Assembly: GCA_903855945.1 (NCBI GenBank)
Contig: CAIOAK010000020.1
Coordinates: forward strand, 1-60,501
Direction of reading: 5' to 3'
DNA length: 60,501 nucleotides
Source of the DNA: an uncultured Anaeromyxobacter sp.
GTDB taxonomy: Bacteria; Myxococcota; Myxococcia; Myxococcales; Anaeromyxobacteraceae
In this document: positions 28,327-41,353 of the stretch, in pieces
How positions within the stretch are numbered: position 1 is the stretch's first letter
Layout of the letters: each line of letters begins with the position of its first letter
Made by a program: the position numbers and the translations under genes
The notes under the pieces: generated by a model
Databases searched by the model: none
Told to the model about the DNA's origin: nothing
What the model saw: only the letters and a program-made list of their open reading frames with translations

Positions 28327-29061
28327 ATGCGCATCGCGGTCCTCAGCGACGTCCACGCCAACCTCGAGGCGCTGACCGAGGTGGAGCGGGCGATCGCCGA
28401 GCGGCGAGTCGACCTCGTCGCCTCGCTCGGGGACGTGGTCGGCTACGGCGCGAGCCCGAACGAGTGCTGCGACATCGTTCGGCGGCTCGCCAAGGTGGCC
28501 CTCGTCGGCAACCACGACGCCGCCGTCTCGGGCCGGATGGACTACGGATTCTACTACGACGCGGCCAGGCAGGCCCTCGACTGGACCGCGGGCGTCCTTC
28601 GCCCTGCCAACCGGGACTGGCTTGCCGGGTTGCCCTACGCCGACCGGCTGGGGGAAGTGGGCTTCAGCCACGGCTCGCCGCTGCGCCCCGAGTCCTTCGA
28701 CTACATCCTGGCGCGGGAGCAGGCGGCCGAACTGTTGCCTGTGGTGGAGACCTTGCCGCGGGTCACGTTCATCGGCCACTCCCACCTCACCAAGGCCTTC
28801 GCCCTGCGGGCCGGGAGCCAGGCGCTGGAGGTCTCCGGGCATCGCTTCCGGATGCGGCCGGGCTACCGGTACGTGGTGACGGTGGGGGCGGTGGGGCAGC
28901 CGCGGGACTACGACAACCGCGCCTGCTTCGTGGTGCACGACACCGAGGAGGCGACGGTCGAGTACGTCCGCGTCCCCTACGACATCGAGACCGCGGCCCA
29001 GCGGATCTTCGCGGCCCGGGTGGCGCCCAACTTCGGCAGACGGCTCTTCCTGGGGGTGTGA
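28327..29061 (+). CDS. Calcineurin-like metallophosphoesterase (244 aa)
   Basis: Metal ligands are in order: SDVHAN (Asp8, His10), SLGDVVGYG (Asp36), GNHDAAV (Asn62, His63), a later GFSHGSP, and IGHSHLT. This is the YfcE/YmdB-like compact class, often active on cyclic nucleotides or phosphodiesters in vitro. There is no signal peptide, so it acts in the cytoplasm. It is translationally close to the PfkB kinase. Convergent with the next gene. Confidence 0.88.
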   Translation: MRIAVLSDVHANLEALTEVERAIAERRVDLVASLGDVVGYGASPNECCDIVRRLAKVALVGNHDAAVSGRMDYGFYYDAARQALDWTAGVLRPANRDWLAGLPYADRLGEVGFSHGSPLRPESFDYILAREQAAELLPVVETLPRVTFIGHSHLTKAFALRAGSQALEVSGHRFRMRPGYRYVVTVGAVGQPRDYDNRACFVVHDTEEATVEYVRVPYDIETAAQRIFAARVAPNFGRRLFLGV

Positions 29062-29076
29062 TGCCCCGGCCGGTGC

Positions 29077-31314
29077 CTACGGGCGCGGCGGGGAGTTCAG
29101 GGCCGAGAGGAATCCGCGCAAGCGGGCGCCGGTGAGGAGACCGTCGGCGTCGAGCGTCCAGGTCGTGAGATCGGGCGCCACGATGAACCGAGCCGGTGCG
29201 TGTCCGGGGAGGCATCCGACCGGTGCCCCCGAGGTGGCGTCGAGGAGGGCGACCTCGCTGGAGGGGACCAGCACGAGCCCGTGAGCGGCCACCGGGGCGA
29301 GGTTACCGGGAACTGCCTCGCGACCCTCGCAGGACCGGAGCCATGCCGGGTGGCCGCTCCGGTCGAGCGACGCGCAGGTCCCGTCGGAGCCCTTCGCGAG
29401 GAGTCCGGTGGGACGCTCGGCCAGGACGGGTACGGAACCGGTCGGGGAGTGCTCCACCCACGCCTGCGAGCCGTCCTCCTCGAGGGCAGCCACCACGCCA
29501 TCGCCGGCGACCCGGCCGGCGAGCCCGATCCGGCCGGCGAACCGAACGGGCGCCCCCGCAGGCGTGAAGTCCAGCGGAGCGTCGAAGATGCGCCGGCCGG
29601 TTCCCGATTCCACGCTGGAGAGCACTGTCCCGGCGTGGGATCGAAAACAGAGCAGGCAGGAGCGCGCCGAGGCGGAGGGCAATCCGGTGAGGGTGCCGGC
29701 GCCTCGGAGACGCCAGACCACGTCCCCGTGCGCGTCGAGCGCGTGGACCAGGCCGGCGTGCGAGGCGACGAGGGCGAGGCCGCCGAGAGGGAGGAGGAAG
29801 ACGCGGGCGGCCCCGGGCGAGCGGAAGCTCCACAGCGAAGCGCCGTCCCCCAGGGCATACGCGTGGACGGACGGGCCCGAGGAGGCGAGGAACCGCCCCT
29901 CCGGGAGGATCGTGATGGTGGGGCGAGGTCCCAGGTCCGGAGGGGTTCGCCGCCTCCAGGCGAGCTCGCCCGTCTCGGCTCCCCGCAGCTCGAACCATCC
30001 GTCGCGAAGGAGGGCGACGCTCCGTCCCGCCGCCGTGCAGAGGCGGGCCCCGGGAGCCTCCCAGAGCGGTGCGCCGGTGCGAGCATTCACGGAGAGTGTT
30101 CGTCCACTCCCGCTTGCGATCAGACGCTCGCCGTCGAGGAAGAGGGCTCCCCCTGCGGGGGGGCCGACGTCGAACGCGGGGAGGGGCTCGAAGGTGACGC
30201 TCCGGAGCGTCCCCGGGGCAATCGGCGCCCCAGGGTGCCGGGCGCGTCGGCTCCGGACGTTCCTCCGTCGATGGGCGCGTCGGTCGCCCTCCCGCAACTC
30301 CTTCACCTGCGCGAGCGCCTGGGTGGAGAAGGCCTCGAGATCGACGAGGAGCGCGTTCCTGCGCTGAGCGGGGGCGCGCCGCCTCACCACGGCACAGAAG
30401 TCGGCCGATCCCTCGAGCACGGCCTGGGCGAAGGCCAGGGGATCGCATCGCACGGCCCCCGCGCGGTCCACGGCGACGGCTCCGTCGGCGACGAGGACGC
30501 GTGCCGTCGCACGCCGACCGGGGCGGGCGAGGTCGAAGGAGACGGGGGCGCCGTGCGACAGTGCGATGCGCGCCGCGGCGGCGGAGAGGTCGCGGAGGAG
30601 CAGGTACGGGACGCCGCCGACGGAGAGGATCGACTCGCCGGCCGGGGAGCGAACGGCGACCCGTCCGGGGACGAGGAGCGAGGTGAGGTCGGGGGCCTCG
30701 CCGCGGAACGAGGAGAGGCGCCCGGAGTCGTCCACGATCTCGAAGCTGCACGCGGCGTCACGGCGCAGCCGCGGGGGACGTCCGGACCGGGTGGATTCGA
30801 TCGCCCGGACCCCTTCCCGGGGGGAGACCGTCCGCCCGATGGTGGCGCGCAGGAGCGCCCGCAGCTCCGGAAGCGCCCGGGCAGCGGGGGAGATCTCGGC
30901 GACCCGGTCGTGGAGTGCCGCGGCGGCCGCGCGGGCCGCATCGGAGAGGCCGGCGAGGTCGACCTCGACATCGTGGGCGAGCACCCGGGCCGGTCGGGAC
31001 AGGCTGGCGACGGAGAGGAGGGCGTTCCCTCCCCGCCGGTGCAGGAGGAGCTCCACCGCCCCGTCGTCGAAGGGGACCGAGGCGTGCTCCTCCCCCTGCG
31101 CCAGCCGCTCCACGGCTCCGAGGAGGGCCAGGACACCCCCCGCCAGGGCTCCCTCGGTCCGGCCGGCGCCGATATCGACCCCCTCGACCTCGACGGCCAG
31201 GACGTCCACGATGGAGCGGACGGCGGCTCGCCGGGTCCTCGCGACGGCGGACCGGAGGCCGGCCCGGACCGCCGGGTCGGACACCCATCCCTCGCCGATC
31301 CGGATGCGAACCAT
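29077..31314 (-). CDS. Large cytoplasmic PQQ/WD-like beta-propeller protein (745 aa)
   Basis: The C-terminal half (about residues 380-745) consists of repeated blades of the PQQ-like type: GERLIASGSGRTLSVNARTGAPLWEAPG, LVHALDAHGDVVWRLRG and AALEEDGSQAWVEHS. The N-terminal 370 residues have mixed alpha/beta composition and two related segments of unknown fold (for example SFEIVDDSGRLSSFRGE and GVPYLLLRDLSAAAARIAL). No signal peptide is seen, unlike most PQQ-propeller proteins of the envelope such as BamB. GGAGGGG lies eight bases before ATG 31314. Stands alone and divergent from the HARE-HTH gene. Function unknown. Confidence 0.8.
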   Translation of the reverse strand: MVRIRIGEGWVSDPAVRAGLRSAVARTRRAAVRSIVDVLAVEVEGVDIGAGRTEGALAGGVLALLGAVERLAQGEEHASVPFDDGAVELLLHRRGGNALLSVASLSRPARVLAHDVEVDLAGLSDAARAAAAALHDRVAEISPAARALPELRALLRATIGRTVSPREGVRAIESTRSGRPPRLRRDAACSFEIVDDSGRLSSFRGEAPDLTSLLVPGRVAVRSPAGESILSVGGVPYLLLRDLSAAAARIALSHGAPVSFDLARPGRRATARVLVADGAVAVDRAGAVRCDPLAFAQAVLEGSADFCAVVRRRAPAQRRNALLVDLEAFSTQALAQVKELREGDRRAHRRRNVRSRRARHPGAPIAPGTLRSVTFEPLPAFDVGPPAGGALFLDGERLIASGSGRTLSVNARTGAPLWEAPGARLCTAAGRSVALLRDGWFELRGAETGELAWRRRTPPDLGPRPTITILPEGRFLASSGPSVHAYALGDGASLWSFRSPGAARVFLLPLGGLALVASHAGLVHALDAHGDVVWRLRGAGTLTGLPSASARSCLLCFRSHAGTVLSSVESGTGRRIFDAPLDFTPAGAPVRFAGRIGLAGRVAGDGVVAALEEDGSQAWVEHSPTGSVPVLAERPTGLLAKGSDGTCASLDRSGHPAWLRSCEGREAVPGNLAPVAAHGLVLVPSSEVALLDATSGAPVGCLPGHAPARFIVAPDLTTWTLDADGLLTGARLRGFLSALNSPPRP

Positions 31315-31367
31315 GCGCCGTTCCCCTCCGAGGCCGGAAACATCCGGTGATCCAGAGGATTTCCACG

Positions 31368-31396
31368 TTGACAGCCAGCGAACCCCGACACAAGAT
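31368..31396 (+). promoter_or_regulatory. Promoter of the HARE-HTH protein gene
   Basis: A perfect TTGACA (31368-31373), a 17-base spacer and CAAGAT (31391-31396, 3 of 6) precede a leader of about 50 bases. Confidence 0.5.
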
Positions 31397-31453
31397 AAAG
31401 GATCCTCCGCGACGACGCCCGTCGCCGAAAGTTCAAGGAATCCCGAGACCTTC

Positions 31454-33139
31454 ATGACCTTCACCGAAGCGGCCGTCGAGGTGTTGAAGCGGGAAGGCAA
31501 ACCGCTCCACTTCCGGAAGATCGCCGAGATCGCGATCCGCGAAAACCTGCTCGACCATGTCGGGAAGATCCCCGAGGACACGATGGCCGACCAGTTGACC
31601 TCCCACTGCAAGCTGCCGCGGCCCGATCGGGCCATCGTGGCGATCCAGCACGCGACCTTTGCGCTGGAGGAGTGGGGCCTTCCCGAGGACCCCGCAGGAC
31701 TCGAGAAGCTGGTGGATCCGCCGCCGGCCGACGAGCCGCCCTACCGGCCTCGCGAGCGCCATCCCATCCCCACGCGGGAACTCGCCCGCAGTCCCGGGCG
31801 CGAAGCGGGACGTGGGCGCCGCCGCGAGGAGGGGGACGAGAAGCGCCGTCGCTTCCCGCCTCCGGCCGAGGTGGCCTACGAGATCCTCTCCGGCGCCGAG
31901 CGACCGCTCACCCTCCGGGAACTCGCGGCGCTGGGGGCCGAGCGAATGCTCATGCCCGAGGCGTTCGTGCGCGACGCCGGGTCGCTGGCAGCCGCGCTGC
32001 GGGAGGACAACCGCCGCCGCGAGCTGGCCGGTCGCAAGCCGCTCTTCAGCGTCGACGGCGACACGGTGACGCTGGGTGCGATTCCGGAGCCGGGCGATCG
32101 CCCGGCACCGGTCGTGGCCGCGCGTGCACCGGTCAGCTCATCCGAGATGCGGCAGACCGCGCTCGCGGTGCTGCGTCGCCGGCTTCGCGAGTGCGACGGC
32201 CCCACGGTCGAGTACCTGGTGGCCCGTCTGCTCGAGAAGATGGGGCTCCGGGAGGTCAAGGTCGCGAAGCGCGGCCGGGAGAGCGTGGTCTTCACGGGGC
32301 GGCTGCGCATGGGGCTCGTCGAGGTCCGACACGCCATCCGCGTCCTCCGGACGGGAGGCGATGTCGGACGCCGGGACGTGGCCGACGTCCGGCGCGACCT
32401 CGGGCACTACGGGGCGCAGATCGGCATGCTCGTGACGTCGGGCGAGGCCCAGCGGGATGCCCGTGGCGAGGCCGCGGCGGCGGGGCAGATGCCCGTCCTG
32501 CTCCTCGCGGGAGAGGCCTTCGCGGAGGCCTTCGCCGACGCAGGTGTCGCCTGCCGGATCGTGTCCATCCCGGAGGCCGACGAGGAGTTCCTGGCGTCCG
32601 CCGCCGAGGTTGCACAGCGGGAGGAGGCGGTTCGAAAGGCACGGCGCGAGGAGCGGGACCGACGCGACGGGCCGGAGGAGAGGGAGGAACGGAGTCGAGA
32701 GCGGCGAGACGATCGCCGCCCCCCGGCCCAGGGGGAGGCCGCCACGCCTCCCACGCCATCCCCCGCGACGGAGGAGACGACGCAGGCGGAGCCGGTCACC
32801 GCCCTCGTCCCGGCGCCGGTGGTGGCGCTCGTCCGGATCGAGGAGCCCGGCGAGGAAGGCGAAGGGCCGGACGACGAAGGGGACGACGAGGAGGACGATG
32901 GCTCGCCCGAGCCTTCTTCCGTGCCGGGGGAGGCGTCTGCCGACCCCGCCAAGGAAGGTGCGCCCGGCGAGGGGCGCCGTCGGCGCAGGCGCCGACGGAG
33001 GCGTGGAGGGCGTGGGCGAGGTGAGCGTCGTCCGGACGGAACCGCGGCTCCGGAGGCCAACGGTGGTGGCGGTGGCCCCGCTGCCGTGGCAGCGCCTCCG
33101 GGTGACGGACCGCCGCCCGGCGAGAATCCGGGCAACTGA
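31454..33139 (+). CDS. HARE-HTH / REase-fold protein with Arg-rich tail (561 aa)
   Basis: Domains in order: an HARE-HTH-like winged helix at 1-70 (FTEAAVEVLKREGKPLHFRKIAEIA); a second related HTH at about 137-210 (AYEILSGAERPLTLRELAALG); and a fold at about 240-375 that recalls Mrr-type restriction endonucleases (VEYLVARLLEKMGLREVKVAKRG, then GMLVTSG and PVLLLAG). The expected catalytic Q/E-x-K is EVR here and no matching Asp precedes it, so nuclease activity is doubtful. A Glu/Asp-rich linker and ten consecutive Arg plus RG repeats (about 505-525) follow. HARE-HTH domains occur in DNA- and chromatin-linked proteins. A nucleic-acid-binding role is likely; the target is unknown. Confidence 0.8.
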   Translation: MTFTEAAVEVLKREGKPLHFRKIAEIAIRENLLDHVGKIPEDTMADQLTSHCKLPRPDRAIVAIQHATFALEEWGLPEDPAGLEKLVDPPPADEPPYRPRERHPIPTRELARSPGREAGRGRRREEGDEKRRRFPPPAEVAYEILSGAERPLTLRELAALGAERMLMPEAFVRDAGSLAAALREDNRRRELAGRKPLFSVDGDTVTLGAIPEPGDRPAPVVAARAPVSSSEMRQTALAVLRRRLRECDGPTVEYLVARLLEKMGLREVKVAKRGRESVVFTGRLRMGLVEVRHAIRVLRTGGDVGRRDVADVRRDLGHYGAQIGMLVTSGEAQRDARGEAAAAGQMPVLLLAGEAFAEAFADAGVACRIVSIPEADEEFLASAAEVAQREEAVRKARREERDRRDGPEEREERSRERRDDRRPPAQGEAATPPTPSPATEETTQAEPVTALVPAPVVALVRIEEPGEEGEGPDDEGDDEEDDGSPEPSSVPGEASADPAKEGAPGEGRRRRRRRRRRGGRGRGERRPDGTAAPEANGGGGGPAAVAAPPGDGPPPGENPGN

Positions 33140-33165
33140 CGGAGGCGGGATCCCGGTCGCACCCC

Positions 33166-34056
33166 ATGCGCACCGTTGCATGGCTCATCCTGGGGTGCCT
33201 CCCAGTCGTCCTCGCGGGCTGCCGCAAGGCGCCCGAGTCCTGCGTGGTGACGGGAGTGACCGTCGAGGAGAGCAAGGGGCCGTCGATCCTGCTCGCCGTG
33301 GGGATCGACCGGGAGGAACTCCGGAAGCTCGCGCTGGAGGCGTTCGCCGCCGCACCCGGCTTCGAGGTGCCCGCCCAGCCGCCTCGAAAAGGCGCTCCGC
33401 GCTGCCGTGGAACCGTTTCGCTCCTCGACGCCCGCCTCGTACCGAAGGGGGCCCTCGGGCAAGTGGAGGTTCTCCTCCGGCTGGAGGTGGAGCCAGGCGA
33501 GGAACAGGACGTCATCGGTGAATCGGTGAGGGGCGCAGAGGGGCTCGAGCCCGGAGAGGCTCGAGCGAGCGGATTCCGGAGGGCGATCCGGACGAGCGCC
33601 GGCCGGGCGGCCCGGGCGCTCTCCGCCGCGCTCGCCGAGTCCCGGAAGCCCGACGCGGAGGTGATCCGCGACCTGGAATCGTCCGACGCCCGGCTTCGCG
33701 AGCTCGCGGTGGGTGTGCTCGCCGACCGGAAGAACGTCGCAGCCGTGCCTGGCCTCATCGCCCGGCTCCTGGACCCGAACCCCGAGGTGGCCGACAGGGC
33801 AGTGGGCGCCCTGGCGCAGATGGGCGATCCGCGCGCCGTCGGGCCGATCATCGAGCTCTCGCGGCGCAGGGAGGGCGCCTTCGTGGCGCAGATGGTCCGC
33901 GCGGTCGGGGACATCGGTGGGCCCGAGGCGGAGGCCTATCTCGAGACGATGTCCAGCGGACACCGGGACCCGGTGGTGGCGGAGGCGGCCCAGGAGGCGC
34001 TCCGGGACGCGCGGCGGCGCCGCGCGGGCGGCAGGGGTGCCGGCGCAGGACCGTGA
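33166..34056 (+). CDS. Lipoprotein with HEAT-like repeats (296 aa)
   Basis: A lipoprotein signal with lipobox LAGC (MRTVAWLILGCLPVVLAGC) places it in the membrane. The middle region has beta strands (SILLAVGIDREELRKLALEAFAA; VEVLLRLEVEPGEE). The C-terminal 130 residues carry two or three HEAT/PBS-lyase-type helical repeats (DLESSDARLRELAVGVLADRKN, LLDPNPEVADRAVGALAQMGDPRAV), which mediate protein contacts. It is the gene after the HARE-HTH gene, 26 bases away. Confidence 0.8.
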   Translation: MRTVAWLILGCLPVVLAGCRKAPESCVVTGVTVEESKGPSILLAVGIDREELRKLALEAFAAAPGFEVPAQPPRKGAPRCRGTVSLLDARLVPKGALGQVEVLLRLEVEPGEEQDVIGESVRGAEGLEPGEARASGFRRAIRTSAGRAARALSAALAESRKPDAEVIRDLESSDARLRELAVGVLADRKNVAAVPGLIARLLDPNPEVADRAVGALAQMGDPRAVGPIIELSRRREGAFVAQMVRAVGDIGGPEAEAYLETMSSGHRDPVVAEAAQEALRDARRRRAGGRGAGAGP

Positions 34057-34081
34057 GGGTCGCACCGAGGGGCTTTGAGGG

Positions 34082-34087
34082 TAAGAT
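34082..34087 (+). promoter_or_regulatory. -10 element of hom
   Basis: TAAGAT lies 57 bases before the hom ATG, with only a weak -35. A CCCG-rich stem-loop is present in the leader, and GTGAGGACGACGAG before the ATG contains the ribosome site. Confidence 0.35.
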
Positions 34088-34144
34088 GCCCGCCGTGCTC
34101 GGGCGCGTGCGCGTCGGGACCAAACGCATCGTGAGGACGACGAG

Positions 34145-35458
<1,314 letters not shown>

Positions 35459-35462
35459 CTCC

Positions 35463-35867
35463 ATGGTCCGCTGCGAACTGCGGGTGATCTACGGCGACAC
35501 GGACCAGATGGGGGTCGTGTACTACGCCAATTACCTGCGCTGGTTCGAGGCCGGACGGACCGAGTTCCTGCGTGCGAAGGGGCTCTCCTACGGAGAATTC
35601 GAGGCCCGGGAGAACCTGACGCTCCCGGTCTCCGAGGCCGGCGTCACCTATCTCCGCCCTTCACGGTACGACGACCTGGTCGGGATCGAGACGAGCCTGG
35701 TCCAGGCCCGCCGAGCTTCCGCCCGTTTCGAGTACGCGATCCGGCGGGGCGAGGACCTGCTCGCCACCGGCTTCACGGTCCACGCGTGCGTGGACCGGGC
35801 CGGAAGGATCCGGAGACTTCCTGAGGACTTCCTGGCCGGGATCAAGGCCGGGGAGAACGTCGGCTGA
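35463..35867 (+). CDS. YbgC-type acyl-CoA thioesterase (134 aa)
   Basis: This is a hot-dog fold protein with the 4-hydroxybenzoyl-CoA thioesterase/YbgC signature YGDTDQMGVVYYANYLRWFE, where the Asp in GDTD is catalytic. The rest of the fold (YDDLVGIETSLVQARRASARFEYAI) is full length. YbgC sometimes belongs to the tol-pal locus; here it stands between hom and glpX, with no Tol genes. Confidence 0.9.
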   Translation: MVRCELRVIYGDTDQMGVVYYANYLRWFEAGRTEFLRAKGLSYGEFEARENLTLPVSEAGVTYLRPSRYDDLVGIETSLVQARRASARFEYAIRRGEDLLATGFTVHACVDRAGRIRRLPEDFLAGIKAGENVG

Positions 35868-35882
35868 CCGAGGGGAGGGCCC

Positions 35883-36848
35883 GTGGACCGAAACCTGGCG
35901 CTCGAGGGGGTCCGGATCACCGAGGCGGCGGCGCTCGCGTCGGCCCGGCTCATGGGTCGCGGCGATACGAACGCGGCCGACCACGCGGCCACCGAGGCGA
36001 TGCGGGGCGCCTTCAACGATCTGGACGTGGCCGGTGAGGTGGTGATCGGGGAGGGGGAGCGGGACGAGGCCCCCATGCTCTACATCGGGGAGCGGGTGGG
36101 GCGCGCCGGACCCGGGGCGGTGGAGATCGAGATCGCCGTGGATCCGCTGGAGGGGACGAACCTGTGCTCCACCGGCGGAGCCAACGCCATCAGCGTCATC
36201 GCCATGGGGCCGAAGGGGTCTCTCCTCCGGGCGCCCGACACCTACATGGAGAAGATCGCCGTGGGTCCGGGTGCCCGCGGTGCCATCGACCTCGCCCGCC
36301 CCGCCCGCCAGAATCTGCGGGCGGTGGCCGATGCGCTGGGTCGTTACGTGGAGGACCTGACGGTCGTCATCCTGGATCGGCCGCGTCACGACGCGCTCAT
36401 CCGGGAGGTGCGGGAGGCCGGGGCGCGCATCCGGCTCATCAGCGACGGGGATGTCTCGGCAGCCATCAACACCTGCCTGCCGGATACGGGCATCGACATG
36501 CTCATCGGCATCGGCGGCGCCCCGGAGGGGGTGATCAGCGCCGCCGCGCTGCGCTGCATGGGGGGCGACATGCAGGGCAAGCTCCGCTACCGGAGCGACG
36601 CCGAGCGGGAGCGAGCCCGGGCCATGGGGATCGAAGACGACGAGCGGATCTTCCGCATCGACGAGATGGCGCGGGGCGACGTGATGTTCGCGGCGACCGG
36701 CGTGACGAACGGCGACTTCCTGAAGGGGGTCCGCTTCACGGGTGACGGGGCCCGTACCCACTCGGTGGTGATGCGAAGCCGGACCGGAACGGTCCGCTAC
36801 ATCGAGACGGAGCACCACTTCCAGCAGAAACCCAACTACGGCTGGTAG
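35883..36848 (+). CDS. glpX: Fructose-1,6-bisphosphatase class II (GlpX, 321 aa)
   Basis: It dephosphorylates fructose 1,6-bisphosphate in gluconeogenesis. GRGDTNAADHAATEAMR, VIGEGERDEAPMLYIGE, and the metal-binding AVDPLEGTNLCSTGG are canonical. IGGAPEGVISAAALRCMGG and GVTNGDFLKGVRF close the fold. The start is GTG 35883. The length is that of the family. No class I fbp gene is in the window, so this may be the main enzyme. Confidence 0.95.
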   Translation: MDRNLALEGVRITEAAALASARLMGRGDTNAADHAATEAMRGAFNDLDVAGEVVIGEGERDEAPMLYIGERVGRAGPGAVEIEIAVDPLEGTNLCSTGGANAISVIAMGPKGSLLRAPDTYMEKIAVGPGARGAIDLARPARQNLRAVADALGRYVEDLTVVILDRPRHDALIREVREAGARIRLISDGDVSAAINTCLPDTGIDMLIGIGGAPEGVISAAALRCMGGDMQGKLRYRSDAERERARAMGIEDDERIFRIDEMARGDVMFAATGVTNGDFLKGVRFTGDGARTHSVVMRSRTGTVRYIETEHHFQQKPNYGW

Positions 36849-36866
36849 GCCAGGAGGCGGAACGAG

Positions 36867-37316
36867 ATGGCGGCGAAGGTGTCGAAGGAGATGGTGGTGG
36901 ACGTGCCCGTGGAGAAGTTCTGGGAGATCGTGGCCGACTACGCCGCCTACCCCGGATTCGTCCCCTCGGTGAAGGCGATCCGCCTGGTCCGGACCGAGAA
37001 GGGGGTGAAGGACGTGGAGTACGAGGTGGATCTGGGGGTGAAGACCGTCAGATACACTCTCCGTCACATCGAGCAGGCGCCCACCAAGATGACCTGGTCG
37101 CTCATCAAGGGCGACATGATGAAGGTGTCGAACGGCGCCTGGGAACTCCAGAACCACGCCGGGAAGACTCTTGCCCGGTACACCGTCGAGGTCCAGGTTC
37201 AGAAGCCGCCGCTCGTGCCCCAGTCCATCGTCGATCGGGTGAGCGACGAGTTGACCAAGGTCCAGCTCCCGAAGACGCTGGAGGCCTTCAAGGCGCGCGC
37301 CGAGAAGAAGCGCTGA
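36867..37316 (+). CDS. SRPBCC/START-like (Coq10-type) protein (149 aa)
   Basis: The pattern VDVPVEKFWEIVADYAAYPGFVPSVKAIRLV, followed by alternating strands and a C-terminal helix (VPQSIVDRVSDELTKVQLPKTLEAFKAR), is that of polyketide cyclase/Coq10-like START domains, which bind hydrophobic ligands such as quinones. GGAGG lies ten bases before the ATG. The ligand is not predictable. It follows glpX by 18 bases. Confidence 0.85.
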   Translation: MAAKVSKEMVVDVPVEKFWEIVADYAAYPGFVPSVKAIRLVRTEKGVKDVEYEVDLGVKTVRYTLRHIEQAPTKMTWSLIKGDMMKVSNGAWELQNHAGKTLARYTVEVQVQKPPLVPQSIVDRVSDELTKVQLPKTLEAFKARAEKKR

Positions 37317-37379
37317 TCGGCGCTGCTTGACCGCCCCGATCGGCGCGTGTTACCGGGATCGGGGGGAGGGGGCTGGGAG

Positions 37380-37553
37380 ATGCTCGACGCTTTCATCATC
37401 GAGGAGATCCGGCGCCGGGAGCGGGAGGGCGCGAGGGACGACCGTCCCGCCATCCAGATCCCCGTTCCCGGGCCCGAGGTGCCTCCCGACGACGAGGATC
37501 CGTCGGAGAAGCCGCCCCGGAGCGGCAACGTCATCATCATCGATTACGGATAG
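37380..37553 (+). CDS. Small conserved-looking acidic protein (57 aa)
   Basis: No family is recognised. The N-terminus MLDAFIIEEIRRRERE is an amphipathic helix, followed by IQIPVPGPEVPPDDEDPSE and a final strand SGNVIIIDYG. The alternative start at 37347 adds GlyGly-rich residues that look non-coding. A GGGGGAGG stretch lies upstream of ATG 37380. Codon use is like the neighbours. It has no signal peptide, is convergent with the SDR gene, and its stop is 13 bases from that gene's end. Confidence 0.6.
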   Translation: MLDAFIIEEIRRREREGARDDRPAIQIPVPGPEVPPDDEDPSEKPPRSGNVIIIDYG

Positions 37554-37566
37554 GTTCTTCGCCGCT

Positions 37567-41332
<3,766 letters not shown>

Positions 41333-41336
41333 GGAC

Positions 41337-41352
41337 CGGTCGGCGCCGACCG
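41337..41352. terminator. Stem-loop between thiC and the rhodanese gene
   Basis: The 16-base palindrome forms CGGTCG-GCGC-CGACCG in the 21 bases between two convergent genes. No T-run follows, so termination is only inferred from position. Confidence 0.4.
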
Positions 41353-41353
41353 A

